Assembly (NCBI RefSeq): GCF_900187185.1
Contig: NZ_LT906465.1
Span: 806,001-870,000, forward strand
Length of the DNA stretch: 64,000 nt
Direction: 5' to 3'
Source: Chryseobacterium taklimakanense
GTDB lineage: Bacteria > Bacteroidota > Bacteroidia > Flavobacteriales > Weeksellaceae
Shown piece after piece: positions 55,477-64,000 of this stretch. The notes beneath the pieces were generated by a model. That model was not told where the DNA came from. It searched no databases and saw only the letters and a list, made by a program, of their open reading frames with translations. The position numbers and the translations under genes are program-made. Every line of letters starts with the position of its first letter. Positions within the stretch are counted from its first letter, which is position 1.

Positions 55477-55902
55477 TTATTTTGTGATTTGGTATTCTTC
55501 GTTGATGTCTTCTTTCACTTCGCGCCATTCGTTGTCTTTCAGGTTGCCTTCTAGTTTTTCAACTTTCAGCGACTGCCTCAGGTAGCCGAAAAGGCTCATA
55601 TAGACATTGGCGATCCACACCACGGCAAAAAATGAAATAAGGTAACCGCGCCAATCATCAAATCCAAGTTTGAACCTGGTAATTATCAGAAAAAACAGGG
55701 TAACGTAATGGCTGAAACAGTATTCGCAGGTAAAAAGGTAAAAGAATTTTCGCTGCCAGAGTTCCTTGCTGTCTTTGGATTTCTTTACACAATATTCCCG
55801 CGGTTCACGGAAGATTTCCTCGTGCGTCACTGTCCACGCAACACAGGCTACAGGAATCGCTAAAAGGAAGAGATATGCAAACTGTGTTGGGAGCTCTATC
55901 AT
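55477..55902 (-). CDS. Small membrane protein with a CEYC motif
   Basis: A 141-residue inner membrane protein with about three hydrophobic segments (FAYLFLLAIPVACVAWTVTH, YVTLFFLIIT, YLISFFAVVWIANVYMSLFG) and a charged cytoplasmic end. FYLFTCEYCFSHYVTLFF resembles the Cys-x-x-Cys helix of DUF1360-type membrane proteins, but the match is only partial. First gene of a two-gene operon with the acidic protein above. Function unknown. Confidence 0.75.
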   Translation of the reverse strand: MIELPTQFAYLFLLAIPVACVAWTVTHEEIFREPREYCVKKSKDSKELWQRKFFYLFTCEYCFSHYVTLFFLIITRFKLGFDDWRGYLISFFAVVWIANVYMSLFGYLRQSLKVEKLEGNLKDNEWREVKEDINEEYQITK

Positions 55903-55923
55903 ACCCTACAAAAGTATCTGTAT

Positions 55924-55950
55924 TGCGGACCGGGCGCCTTACATAATTTT
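55924..55950. repeat. Dispersed intergenic motif, copy 2
   Basis: TGCGGACCGGGCGCCTTACA then TAATTTT; compare 41891-41917. It lies just upstream of the minus-strand operon and may belong to its promoter region. Confidence 0.4.
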
Positions 55951-56031
55951 TTTCAAGATATTCAAAATCTCAACTCTGGGGAGTATTTGGATTTAAATGA
56001 TTAATTTTAAGTTTCCAAATAAAAGAATTTT

Positions 56032-58041
56032 ATGTCGAAAGAATGCTGCAGCACCGATGATAATCCATCGAAAATAAAACAGAATTCACCAGTGGCGGAA
56101 CACGGGAACGAAAACCATGACCACGACCCGGACCACGGGCACGATCACGACCACTCACACGATACGGATGGCAAAACGGCGTTCCAACTATTTCTGCCGT
56201 CGGTCATTTCATTTGTATTGCTGATGACAGGCTTGGCGCTGGATTATTGGCTGAAACCGGATTGGTTTGCGGGGTGGTTCAGGATTGCGCTTTATTTGCT
56301 GGCTTACCTTCCGGTAGGTCTTCCGGTGATTAAAGAGGCAATACACAGCATCCGGTACAGCGATTTTTTTTCAGAATTTTTTTTGATGACGATTGCGACG
56401 GTGGGAGCGTTTGCAATTGGGGAATATCCGGAAGCTGTGGCGGTGATGCTGTTTTATTCGGTGGGCGAAGTGTTTCAGTCAATGGCTGTAAACCGCGCAA
56501 AAGGCAATATAAAAACCTTACTTGACCAAAGGCCGGACGAAGTGACAGTTCTTGAAAATCAAATTCCGAAAACCATAAAAGCCGAAAAGGCAAAAATCGG
56601 AGAAATCATCCAGCTCAAACCCGGCGAAAAGCTGGCTCTGGACGGTGAACTGCTTTCAGAAAGTGCCTCTTTTAACACTGCAGCGCTGACCGGCGAAAGC
56701 AAACCCGACACGAAGAAGAAAGGCGATATTGTTTTGGCTGGAATGATCAACCTGAACTCGGTTTCACACGTAAAAATAAGTACCGAATACCAGGACAGCA
56801 AACTTTCCAAAATCCTGGAACTGGTTCAGAATGCAACTTCACAAAAAGCGCCGACCGAACTTTTCATCCGGAAATTCGCAAAGGTTTATACGCCGATCGT
56901 GGTTTTTCTGGCGATTGCGATTACGCTTCTGCCCTACTTTTTTGTTGAAAACTATGTTTTTAAAAGTTGGCTTTACCGCGCTCTTGTTTTTCTGGTGATT
57001 TCCTGTCCGTGTGCTTTGGTGATCAGTATTCCACTGGGATATTTCGGGGGAATCGGTGCAGCGAGCCGGAACGGCATTTTATTTAAAGGCAGCAATTTTC
57101 TGGATGTGTTGGCTAAAATTCAAAACGTTGTGATGGACAAAACCGGTACGATGACTGAAGGCGTTTTTAAGGTGCAGAATGTTCACTTCCAGGAAGGTTT
57201 TAACAAGGCCATAATGCTGCAGTATCTGAACGCGCTTGAAAGCAAATCGACACACCCCATTGCTACAGCGATTCACGAATATGCGGGTGAGGCTGACAAT
57301 TCCATCAGTATCGAAAATGCTGAAGAAATTCCGGGACACGGACTGAAAGCGATTGTTCAGGGAAAGGAAATGCTCGCCGGAAATTTTAAACTGATGGATA
57401 AATTCGGCATTCCATACAATATCAATCATTCCGACGTGTCGGATACACTGATTGCTGTGGCTTATGATGGGCGGTTTGTCGGCTACATTACCATTTCTGA
57501 CCAGATCAAACAAGATGCAGCGCAAACCATCGGAGAACTGAAGCGGCTTGGCGTAAAAACCACGATGCTCAGCGGCGACAAGTCAGCAGTTGTGAATGCA
57601 GTGGCTCAAAAACTGGGAATCAGCAGTGCTTTCGGCGATCTTTTGCCGGAAGACAAAGTGAATAAAATAAACGAAATAAAGGCTAAAAATGAAACTGTAG
57701 CGTTTGTCGGCGACGGCGTGAACGATGCGCCGGTTATAGCTTTAAGCGATGTTGGAATTGCAATGGGCGGCCTTGGAAGCGATGCCACGATTGAAACCGC
57801 AGATGTGGTCATTCAGGATGACCGCCCATCAAAAATTCCGATGGCTATTAAAATCGGAAAAGCGACAAAAACCATTGTGTGGCAGAATATTTCACTGGCT
57901 TTTTTCGTGAAAGCCGTGGTGCTTATTCTTGGTGCCGGCGGCTTGGCAACGATGTGGGAAGCGGTTTTTGCAGATGTCGGTGTAGCTTTGCTTGCGGTTT
58001 TAAATGCGGTAAGAATTCAGAAGATGACATTTTCAAAATGA
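56032..58041 (+). CDS. P1B-type heavy-metal ATPase with His-rich N-terminus
   Basis: A 669-residue metal exporter of the ZntA/CadA class. Residues 18-45 hold a His/Asp-rich segment (HDHDPDHGHDHDHSHDTDG), after a Cys pair at the start (CCSTDD). There is no HMA domain with GMTCxxC. Membrane segments follow, then the actuator TGES, the CPC motif at 325-327 in TM6, the phosphorylated Asp369 in DKTGTMTEG, STHPIATAI (the HP motif of the nucleotide domain) and GDGVNDAPVI. His-rich ends and the CPC motif favour zinc, cadmium or lead export over copper. Own transcription unit with a terminator downstream. Confidence 0.93.
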   Translation: MSKECCSTDDNPSKIKQNSPVAEHGNENHDHDPDHGHDHDHSHDTDGKTAFQLFLPSVISFVLLMTGLALDYWLKPDWFAGWFRIALYLLAYLPVGLPVIKEAIHSIRYSDFFSEFFLMTIATVGAFAIGEYPEAVAVMLFYSVGEVFQSMAVNRAKGNIKTLLDQRPDEVTVLENQIPKTIKAEKAKIGEIIQLKPGEKLALDGELLSESASFNTAALTGESKPDTKKKGDIVLAGMINLNSVSHVKISTEYQDSKLSKILELVQNATSQKAPTELFIRKFAKVYTPIVVFLAIAITLLPYFFVENYVFKSWLYRALVFLVISCPCALVISIPLGYFGGIGAASRNGILFKGSNFLDVLAKIQNVVMDKTGTMTEGVFKVQNVHFQEGFNKAIMLQYLNALESKSTHPIATAIHEYAGEADNSISIENAEEIPGHGLKAIVQGKEMLAGNFKLMDKFGIPYNINHSDVSDTLIAVAYDGRFVGYITISDQIKQDAAQTIGELKRLGVKTTMLSGDKSAVVNAVAQKLGISSAFGDLLPEDKVNKINEIKAKNETVAFVGDGVNDAPVIALSDVGIAMGGLGSDATIETADVVIQDDRPSKIPMAIKIGKATKTIVWQNISLAFFVKAVVLILGAGGLATMWEAVFADVGVALLAVLNAVRIQKMTFSK

Positions 58042-58136
58042 AATTTATAAATTCCGAAGAACTTTTCAGCCACCTTACTAATGAAACCCCCGATGCCAAA
58101 GGTGGAAAAACGCGGCGCGAAACTCACTTCGCATAA
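58038..58136 (+). CDS. Short coupled reading frame after the metal ATPase
   Basis: A 32-codon frame (MKFINSEELFSHLTNETPDA) starts on the ATG that overlaps the ATPase stop codon (ATGA). It ends before the terminator. It may be a small protein coupled to the ATPase, or the truncated start of a longer gene. No family recognised. Confidence 0.35.
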   Translation: MKFINSEELFSHLTNETPDAKGGKTRRETHFA

Positions 58137-58152
58137 AATTTCGTATTTTTAG

Positions 58153-58178
58153 GCTCAAATTGCGATTTGAGCTTTTTT
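58153..58178 (+). terminator. Terminator of the metal ATPase transcript
   Basis: GCTCAAAT, TGCG, ATTTGAGC: a perfect 8-bp stem with six Ts after it. Confidence 0.9.
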
Positions 58179-58250
58179 ATGTTTTACCATTCCAAAAAAT
58201 CATCACAACAAGACATCTTATACTAATCAAAAAAAATAAAATAATTATCA

Positions 58251-60389
58251 ATGAAGAGAAATATTATAATCGCGGGCTTCTTCCTGAGTTCTATTTTTCC
58301 GTTGGCACAGCAGTACGGCGGAATGTGGATCCCGACAGAAGTGAATGAAAAGGAAATGAAAGAACTGGGGATGAAAATTTCCGCTAAGGACATCTGGGAC
58401 ACCACTAAACCAAGCATCAAAGATGCTGTGGTTCAGTTCAACGGTGGCTGTACCGCTGAAATCATTTCGCCAAAAGGACTGTTGCTTACCAACCACCACT
58501 GTGGTTACGGACAGATCCAGAAACATTCTTCAGTGAAAAATGACTATTTGGCGGACGGATTCTGGGCAAAAAACAACGGTGAGGAACTTCCAAATGCAGG
58601 CGTAACGGTTGATTTCATCGCGGACATCAAGGATGTGACCCCGCAAATTTTAGGAAACACGAAAAACCTGGAAGCAAAGCAGGCTGAAGATGTGATTAAA
58701 AACAACATCGAAACCGTTACAAAATCCTTTAAAATTGAGCCTTACCAAAAAGTGGTGATCAAGCCGATGTATTACGGAAACAAGTATTACGCTTATATCA
58801 TCGATACTTATAAGGATGTGCGTTTGGTGGGCGCACCGCCAAGTTCAATCGGCAAATTCGGTTCGGACACGGATAACTGGGTTTTCCCGCGCCACACCGG
58901 AGATTTCTCCTTATTCAGGATTTATGCAGATAAAAACAACAAGCCGGCAGAATACAGCAAGGACAATGTGCCGTACAGGCCAAAACATTTCCTTCCGGTT
59001 TCCATAAAAGACAAGAAAGAAGGCGATTTCACTTTCGTTTTTGGATTCCCGGGCAGAACGACCGAGTATCTTCCGTCGATTGCCGTTGAGAAAATCATGA
59101 ATGAAACCGATCCTGCGATGATCGACGTACGCGATGTTGCTTTGAAAACACTTGACGAAAAAATGCGTACCGACCAGGCAACGAAAATTAAATACGCTTC
59201 TAAATATGCTTCTGTTGCCAATTACTGGAAAAAATGGATCGGCGAAGTTGAAGGCCTGAAAAAATCAAATGCCGTTGGTAAAAAACAAAAATACGAGCAG
59301 GCTTTAATCGCAAAAAATCCAGCGATAAAAACCACGATTGATGAATTCAACAGGCTTTACACCGCACAGGCACCGTATGCGCTCAGCCGCGCTTATTACA
59401 CCGAAGTTGTAAGAAATGCCGAAGCTTTAACGCTTGCCAACAATTATTACAATTTCATCAATGCCGTAGAGAGCGGTAGAATGGATGCCAAAACTCTGGA
59501 ATCTTTCAAAAACAGGATGAACTCTTTTTACAAAGATTATGACGGCGAGCTGGATGCGAAGGTAACGGCGAAAGTTTTGGCGCTTTATGCCAACCGTGTT
59601 CCGGCGCAGTATTTACCGGCAGGTTTTGAAAAATTTAAGGATGTCAACCAAAACCTTAAAACTGTTGAAGAATGGTCTAAAAATTCAGTGATCACAGGAA
59701 GAGGATCATTGAACGGCGCAACAGCCTACTCAGACCTTAATAAAGTTTTTGCAGATCAGAAAGCTCTGGTTCAAAACCTTAAAAAAGATCCGCTGATGCA
59801 GCTTTTCACCTCGATGAGAGAAGCTTATATGAAAAATACGGATCCGAAATATAACGAATACCAGTCCCAGATCGATGCCCTCCAGAAAAAATATATGGCG
59901 CAGCAAATGGAAACTGACAGGGACAGAAAATTTTTCCCGGATGCGAACTCTACATTGCGTGTCACTTACGGAAAAGTAGCTGGTTCCAATCCAAAAGACG
60001 CTTTGTATTACGGTTACCAAACCCACCTTTCCGGAGTGATGGAAAAATACATTCCGGGGGATTATGAGTTTGATGTGCCACAGAAACTGATCGACCTTTA
60101 CAACAAGAAAGATTACGGAATCTATAAAAACAGCACAGGCGATGTTCCGGTAAACTTCACCGCTACCAACCACACCACCGGCGGAAATTCCGGCAGTCCT
60201 GCTTTGGATGCCAACGGAAACCTGATCGGGCTGAACTTTGACAGACAGTGGGAAGGTACCATGAGCGATATCAATTACGACCCAAAATTTTCGCGAAACA
60301 TCATGGTGGATACAAAATACATCCTGTTCATCATCGATAAATTTGCCAATGCAAAATGGCTGATTGATGAAATGAAAGTGGTGAAATAA
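58251..60389 (+). CDS. dpp11: S46 dipeptidyl-peptidase, Asp/Glu-specific (DPP11 type)
   Basis: A 712-residue periplasmic serine exopeptidase with signal peptide MKRNIIIAGFFLSSIFPLAQ. It removes dipeptides from the N-terminus of peptides. The trypsin-like core shows LLLTNHHCGYGQ (catalytic His near 82-83) and TTGGNSGSPALDANG (catalytic Ser647). Arg665 in GLNFDRQWEG is 18 residues after the Ser, exactly the spacing of Ser655 and Arg673 in P. gingivalis DPP11. That Arg forms the acidic-preferring S1 pocket; DPP7 has Gly there. So cleavage after Asp or Glu is expected. Single gene. Confidence 0.94.
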   Translation: MKRNIIIAGFFLSSIFPLAQQYGGMWIPTEVNEKEMKELGMKISAKDIWDTTKPSIKDAVVQFNGGCTAEIISPKGLLLTNHHCGYGQIQKHSSVKNDYLADGFWAKNNGEELPNAGVTVDFIADIKDVTPQILGNTKNLEAKQAEDVIKNNIETVTKSFKIEPYQKVVIKPMYYGNKYYAYIIDTYKDVRLVGAPPSSIGKFGSDTDNWVFPRHTGDFSLFRIYADKNNKPAEYSKDNVPYRPKHFLPVSIKDKKEGDFTFVFGFPGRTTEYLPSIAVEKIMNETDPAMIDVRDVALKTLDEKMRTDQATKIKYASKYASVANYWKKWIGEVEGLKKSNAVGKKQKYEQALIAKNPAIKTTIDEFNRLYTAQAPYALSRAYYTEVVRNAEALTLANNYYNFINAVESGRMDAKTLESFKNRMNSFYKDYDGELDAKVTAKVLALYANRVPAQYLPAGFEKFKDVNQNLKTVEEWSKNSVITGRGSLNGATAYSDLNKVFADQKALVQNLKKDPLMQLFTSMREAYMKNTDPKYNEYQSQIDALQKKYMAQQMETDRDRKFFPDANSTLRVTYGKVAGSNPKDALYYGYQTHLSGVMEKYIPGDYEFDVPQKLIDLYNKKDYGIYKNSTGDVPVNFTATNHTTGGNSGSPALDANGNLIGLNFDRQWEGTMSDINYDPKFSRNIMVDTKYILFIIDKFANAKWLIDEMKVVK

Positions 60390-60410
60390 TTTTTGTAAAT
60401 TTCAATTATA

Positions 60411-60441
60411 AATACCTCTGCAAATAATTTGTGGAGGTATT
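60411..60441 (+). terminator. Terminator of dpp11
   Basis: AATACCTC ... GAGGTATT with inner CAAAT / ATTTG pairing, then a T-rich tail. Confidence 0.8.
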
Positions 60442-60567
60442 TTATTTAAACAGTCCCAGGTTGCAGGTTGTTTTTTGGTTAATAGTTTTTTGAAGTTTTT
60501 TCAAGCAGGCTAAAAGTAATGTGTTTCAACCTGATTTGAGATAATTCAAAACCATGATATTTTAATA

Positions 60568-61404
60568 TTATAAATTGCTTTGAAGAAACTCAATCATCCT
60601 GTCCGTCGCCAACTCCAAATCGTTAGGCAAAGCGTCAGATTCCCAGGGCTCTTTTGCTCCAAAGACATGGTTGGCACCTTCCAATACAAAAAGTTCTGAC
60701 GTTTTGTTCCATTCGTGCAAAAGATAGGCTTCCTTATCTTTAACCGCCTCGTCATTGGTTCCCTGAATAATGAGGAAAGGCTTTTCAAGATGCTGGGCAG
60801 CGTACTGAATATTGAAGCGTTCTTCATAGGTTTTGTAATCTTCAAAAAACTGATAATAATGCGGCATCTGCTGTTTGGTTCTTGAATTTTCCGAATACAT
60901 CACACCATCAGTTTCCCAACCCTGCAAACGGTCGCCGGAAGGAAAACGGTAACCGAAATGACTTACGCCCGCCAAATTAATCAACGCTTTTACCCTTTCA
61001 TCTTCATAAGCCTGAATCACCGAAATACCGCCGCCTCTGCTGTGACCGATAATCGCTACGCGTTCAGGATCAATTTGTTTCCCGTTGATGAAATGAGAGA
61101 TTACGGCGTTATAATCTGAAAGTTCCTTAGTAAAATTATTATTTCCAAAAGCTTCCAGATCATCGAACGACTTCGGATTTTCTACGGTGGTACCGTTATG
61201 CGAGAAGTTGAATTTCACAAAGCAATATCCTGCCGCTGCAATTTTTTCCGCCATCAAATCCCAGGCTCCCCAGTCTTTATAACCTTTGTAACCGTGGGCA
61301 AAAAACACTAATGGCAGCTTTTCTGAATTTTCAGGATAGAAAGCATCCGCTAAAAATGGTTTAGTCTCAGGATTTTTTATTTCAGTATTACGCTCTATGT
61401 TCAT
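60568..61404 (-). CDS. Alpha/beta hydrolase (dienelactone hydrolase-like)
   Basis: A 278-residue soluble hydrolase. It shows LPLVFFAHGYKGYKDWGAWD (oxyanion-hole region), VAIIGHSRGGGISVIQAYED with the nucleophile Ser in GHSRGG, and PFLIIQGTNDEAVKDKEAYL with the acid residue, then NHVFGAKE with the catalytic His. The substrate is unknown; the family includes esterases and peptidases. ATG at 61404 is preferred: the extra 18 codons from 61458 (MEFLLGTNFYLSQYQKIK) precede the fold and look like untranslated leader. Either start is possible. Convergent with dpp11. Confidence 0.83.
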   Translation of the reverse strand: MNIERNTEIKNPETKPFLADAFYPENSEKLPLVFFAHGYKGYKDWGAWDLMAEKIAAAGYCFVKFNFSHNGTTVENPKSFDDLEAFGNNNFTKELSDYNAVISHFINGKQIDPERVAIIGHSRGGGISVIQAYEDERVKALINLAGVSHFGYRFPSGDRLQGWETDGVMYSENSRTKQQMPHYYQFFEDYKTYEERFNIQYAAQHLEKPFLIIQGTNDEAVKDKEAYLLHEWNKTSELFVLEGANHVFGAKEPWESDALPNDLELATDRMIEFLQSNL

Positions 61405-61535
61405 TTTTATCTTTTGATACTGACTAAGATAAAAATTTGTTCCCAGTAAAAATTCCATAATTCTAAACAGGCGTTTTATAATTTGAAGATTTAATTCTTT
61501 TGGTATGAATTTACCTTACTCATAGAAAAAGATTT

Positions 61536-63197
61536 ATGGAACTGAAACATCTGGATAATTACGTTAAATTCTTTTCATTTATATTAAAATATTACAACAG
61601 CGATGTGATGAAAACCGCATCCTCAACCGTTTTAAGCCCAATTGAAACAGCAGAAAATGCTGAAGAATACAGCCAAAAACCCGAAGAGCTTGTAGAAGAT
61701 CTGAAGAAAATGGGGCCTACCTATATCAAGTTGGGACAGCTGCTTTCCACGAGGCCTGATCTGTTGCCGGATCAATATCTGGATGCTTTGGCTACTCTTC
61801 AGGAGGATGTGGAAACCATTCCATACGAGGAGGTTGAGAAAATAATTGAAGAAGAAATCGGCACTAAAATAAAAAATGCTTTTGCGCTTTTTGATACAGC
61901 TCCATTGGCAAGCGCATCCATCGGACAGGTTCACCGTGCGGTTTTACCTTCCGGAAGAATGGTTGTTGTAAAAGTTCAAAGACCGGGTGTAAGGCAAAAA
62001 TTCATTGATGACTTAAATTCACTGAAAAGCATGGCTGATTTTGCGGTTAACAATTCTAAAGAAGCCAGAAAATTTGCTTTGAACGACGTTATTGAGGAGC
62101 TTAGGTTTATCCTGCTTAATGAACTTGATTACAATAAAGAGTTTCAAAATCTTGTAACGATCAGGGAAAATCTTAGGAAATATAGCCATATCGTAATTCC
62201 GGAACCTATCAAAGAATATTCATCCGGGAAAGTGCTGACTATGGATTATATTGACGGAAAGAAAATCACATCCGTAAGCAAACTGAAACAGATTGAGACC
62301 GACTTCACGCCAATGATTGATGATTTGGTTGAGGCTTATATGCAGCAGATTATCGTCGACGGTTTTGCCCATGCCGATCCGCACCCGGGAAACATCCATC
62401 TGACGAAGGATGACCATATCGCACTGATGGATTTGGGAATGGTCGCTAAATTCAGTCCAAAACTTCAGGAAAAAATCATGATGCTTCTCGTAGGAATGAG
62501 CAAAAGAGACGGCGACGCAATCACCGACGCACTTCTGGAAATGAGTGAAGTCGACCAAAAAATTGTAAGCCTTGACAATTTCAGGAAGAACATCAACCGC
62601 CTCGTGATGGACAGCATCAGCAATAACGCTGAAGATATGGAAACCGGCAGAGTGCTGATACAGATGAACAGGATTGCCGCTGATGAAGGAATTAAATTAG
62701 CCGTAGAACTAAACATTCTGGGGAAAATTCTTTTAAACATGGATCAGATTGTAGCAGTTCTGACACCGAAATATGATTTGCAAAAAGCCATAAAAAAATT
62801 TATGGAAAAGATGGTCAACAAGAAATTTAAGCAGGAACTTAAACCTGAAAACATCTACGGATTGTTGCTGGATAATAAGAAACTGGCAGAGAATTTACCT
62901 GGCAGGTTAAATAAAATCACCGAAAATTTAGCTGCCAATCAATTTGAATTAAAAGTCAATGCTTTGGACGAAGACCGTTTAACAGACGGCTTTCAAAAAG
63001 TTGCCAACCGCATTACGTCAGGACTGATCATTGCCGCGATGATTATTGGCGCTGCTCTGCTTATGAGAATTCCATCCAGCTATTCCGTGATGGGTTATGG
63101 CATTTTGCCATTTATTTTCTTTATGATAGCCATTGGTCTGGGGCTTTATTTGGTTTACAATATCATGTTTAAAGACGAAAACTATAAAAAGAAATAA
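61536..63197 (+). CDS. UbiB/ABC1-family atypical kinase
   Basis: A 553-residue membrane-tied atypical kinase. The KxGQ signature is in MGPTYIKLGQLLSTRPDLLP (about residues 59-78). Then come SASIGQVHRAVLPSGRMVVV (the Ala-rich loop in place of a Gly-rich one), KVQRPGV (nucleotide Lys), FAHADPHPGNIHLTKDD (catalytic loop) and LMDLGMVAKF (DFG equivalent). Two membrane helices end the protein (ITSGLIIAAMIIGAALLMRI and GILPFIFFMIAIGLGLYLVY). UbiB proteins support isoprenoid quinone synthesis, probably by moving or freeing lipid intermediates; in this phylum that means menaquinone. No other quinone gene is nearby. Confidence 0.93.
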   Translation: MELKHLDNYVKFFSFILKYYNSDVMKTASSTVLSPIETAENAEEYSQKPEELVEDLKKMGPTYIKLGQLLSTRPDLLPDQYLDALATLQEDVETIPYEEVEKIIEEEIGTKIKNAFALFDTAPLASASIGQVHRAVLPSGRMVVVKVQRPGVRQKFIDDLNSLKSMADFAVNNSKEARKFALNDVIEELRFILLNELDYNKEFQNLVTIRENLRKYSHIVIPEPIKEYSSGKVLTMDYIDGKKITSVSKLKQIETDFTPMIDDLVEAYMQQIIVDGFAHADPHPGNIHLTKDDHIALMDLGMVAKFSPKLQEKIMMLLVGMSKRDGDAITDALLEMSEVDQKIVSLDNFRKNINRLVMDSISNNAEDMETGRVLIQMNRIAADEGIKLAVELNILGKILLNMDQIVAVLTPKYDLQKAIKKFMEKMVNKKFKQELKPENIYGLLLDNKKLAENLPGRLNKITENLAANQFELKVNALDEDRLTDGFQKVANRITSGLIIAAMIIGAALLMRIPSSYSVMGYGILPFIFFMIAIGLGLYLVYNIMFKDENYKKK

Positions 63198-63219
63198 TTG
63201 TTTAAATACTGACTTCACC

Positions 63220-63240
63220 GGCGCTCGCTTCGCTCGCGCC
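63220..63240. repeat. Short palindromic repeat
   Basis: GGCGC ... GCGCC arms enclose TCGCTTCGCTC, itself a repeat of the CGCT unit. GC-rich against an AT-rich surround. It sits 22 bases after the UbiB-family gene stop. It could be a REP-like unit or part of its 3' end structure. Confidence 0.4.
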
Positions 63241-63264
63241 AAACAGATAAACGATCATAAGCGA

Positions 63265-63290
63265 AAAATCACCCGAAAGTGGGTGATTTT
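63265..63290 (+). terminator. Terminator after the UbiB-family gene
   Basis: AAAATCACCC, GAAAGT loop, GGGTGATTTT: a perfect 10-bp stem followed by T-rich sequence. It can work in both directions. Confidence 0.88.
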
Positions 63291-63351
63291 TCTATTTAAT
63301 ATTATAAAGTTTGGACCGCTCATCGTCTTCGGCGCTTCGCGCTTCATCGTA

Positions 63352-64000
63352 TTACCAAATCTTTATACGTTCTTCCGGTGCTTTATACAGCTTATCACCA
63401 GGTTTTGTCTGGAAAGCATTGTGAAATGCATCGATATTCAACAAAGGTGCAAACGCTCTGTAGTAACCCGGCGCGTGGGGATCTGTTTTCACCTGATTCT
63501 GAAGATACTGGTCGGTAGATTTAGTTCTCCACACGGTTGCCCAGCTCATGAAGAAACGCTGATCCTGGTTCATTCCGCTGATTAATCCCGGATTCCCTTT
63601 ATCTTTCAGATACATCTGCAACGCTTCGTAAGCTACGGCTACACCGCCTAAATCTCCGATATTTTCACCGCTGGTAAATTTACCGTTTACGAAACTTCCT
63701 TTTACCGGCTCATATTTGTCGTACTGTGCAGCCAACTGTCCCACTTTTGCGTCGAAATTCTTTCTGTCAGCATCAGTCCACCAGTTTTTGAGGTTTCCGT
63801 CGCCATCGAATCTTGAACCGCCGTCATCAAAACCGTGAGAAATTTCGTGACCGATTACCGCACCAATTCCCCCAAAATTCACTGCAGGATCTGCTTTGAA
63901 ATTAAAGAAAGGTGGCTGAAGGATTGCTGCCGGGAACACGATTTCGTTGTTAGATGCGCTGTAGTATGCATTTACAGTTTGGGGCGTCATTCCCCATTCA
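63352..64000 (-). CDS. M13 (neprilysin-type) metallopeptidase, C-terminal part
   Basis: The last 216 or so residues of a secreted or lipid-anchored zinc endopeptidase of the PepO/neprilysin family, entering from beyond base 64000. Visible are VNAYYSASNNEIVFPAAILQ (the NAYY substrate-binding motif), VIGHEISHGFDDGG (HExxH zinc site), SGENIGDLGG (third zinc ligand Glu and catalytic Asp) and the C-terminal KIW, which fits the usual CxxW end without the Cys. It probably degrades peptides in the periplasm, alongside dpp11. The N-terminal part is outside the window. Confidence 0.95.
   Translation of the reverse strand, partial: EWGMTPQTVNAYYSASNNEIVFPAAILQPPFFNFKADPAVNFGGIGAVIGHEISHGFDDGGSRFDGDGNLKNWWTDADRKNFDAKVGQLAAQYDKYEPVKGSFVNGKFTSGENIGDLGGVAVAYEALQMYLKDKGNPGLISGMNQDQRFFMSWATVWRTKSTDQYLQNQVKTDPHAPGYYRAFAPLLNIDAFHNAFQTKPGDKLYKAPEERIKIW

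Overview
The window reads as chromosome from a member of the Bacteroidota, most likely the flavobacterial family Weeksellaceae (Chryseobacterium or Kaistella type). Evidence for this: many promoters carry the Bacteroidota -7 box TAnnTTTG; classical Shine-Dalgarno sites are almost absent; there are type IX secretion C-terminal sorting domains, a SusC/SusD pair, an S46 dipeptidyl-peptidase, a DnaQ-DnaE polymerase fusion and a fused E1 alpha/beta 2-oxoacid dehydrogenase. No plasmid, prophage or rRNA operon is visible. The sequence mostly holds housekeeping genes with small accessory insertions.

Layout. 1-5.6 kb: N-terminal part of alaS, a divergent AAA ATPase, a DUF937-OmpA protein and proS. 5.7-12 kb: a Gly/Tyr-rich lipoprotein, a FadL-like porin, a ZIP transporter with a methyltransferase, a THUMP RNA methyltransferase and a family 2 glycosyltransferase. 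12-18.3 kb: a 1968-residue alpha-2-macroglobulin family protein beside a small decayed copy of its own 3' end. 18.3-24.3 kb: a UbiA-like membrane protein, a broken toxin-antitoxin pair, recF and a dciA-like gene split by a four-helix-bundle cassette with terminal inverted repeats, a Gcr-type membrane protein and mtgA. 24.3-32.5 kb: a lipoprotein binding protein, tRNA-Arg(ACG), an ABC ATPase and an RND efflux operon led by its TetR regulator. 32.6-41.8 kb: two secreted T9SS substrates and the polymerase III alpha chain fused to an exonuclease. 42-51.5 kb: fused E1, an ammonium transporter remnant and a SusCD-GDPD-phosphoesterase operon. 51.7-64 kb: ligA, an AT-rich orphan gene, a structured intergenic element, two small unknown genes, a P1B metal ATPase, dpp11, a hydrolase, a UbiB-family kinase and the C-terminal part of an M13 peptidase.

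How genes work together. The TetR gene, TolC-like channel, adaptor and RND pump form one tightly packed operon with a palindromic operator in its promoter. SusC, SusD, a glycerophosphodiesterase and a metallophosphoesterase form a second operon that looks built to take phosphate from organic phosphodiesters, not from glycans. Dpp11, the M13 and M36 peptidases and the T9SS protein fit a life on proteins and peptides.

The least ordinary signals are: (1) two copies of a structured intergenic element with conserved flanks and a variable central stem; (2) the four-helix-bundle cassette; (3) several genes whose -7 box ends only 4-6 bases before the start codon, which predicts leaderless mRNAs; (4) the organophosphate SusCD operon with spaced TTAA half-sites at its promoter; and (5) an AT-rich orphan protein next to ligA. 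All positions were read by eye. No database search was run, and family names come from recognised motifs.
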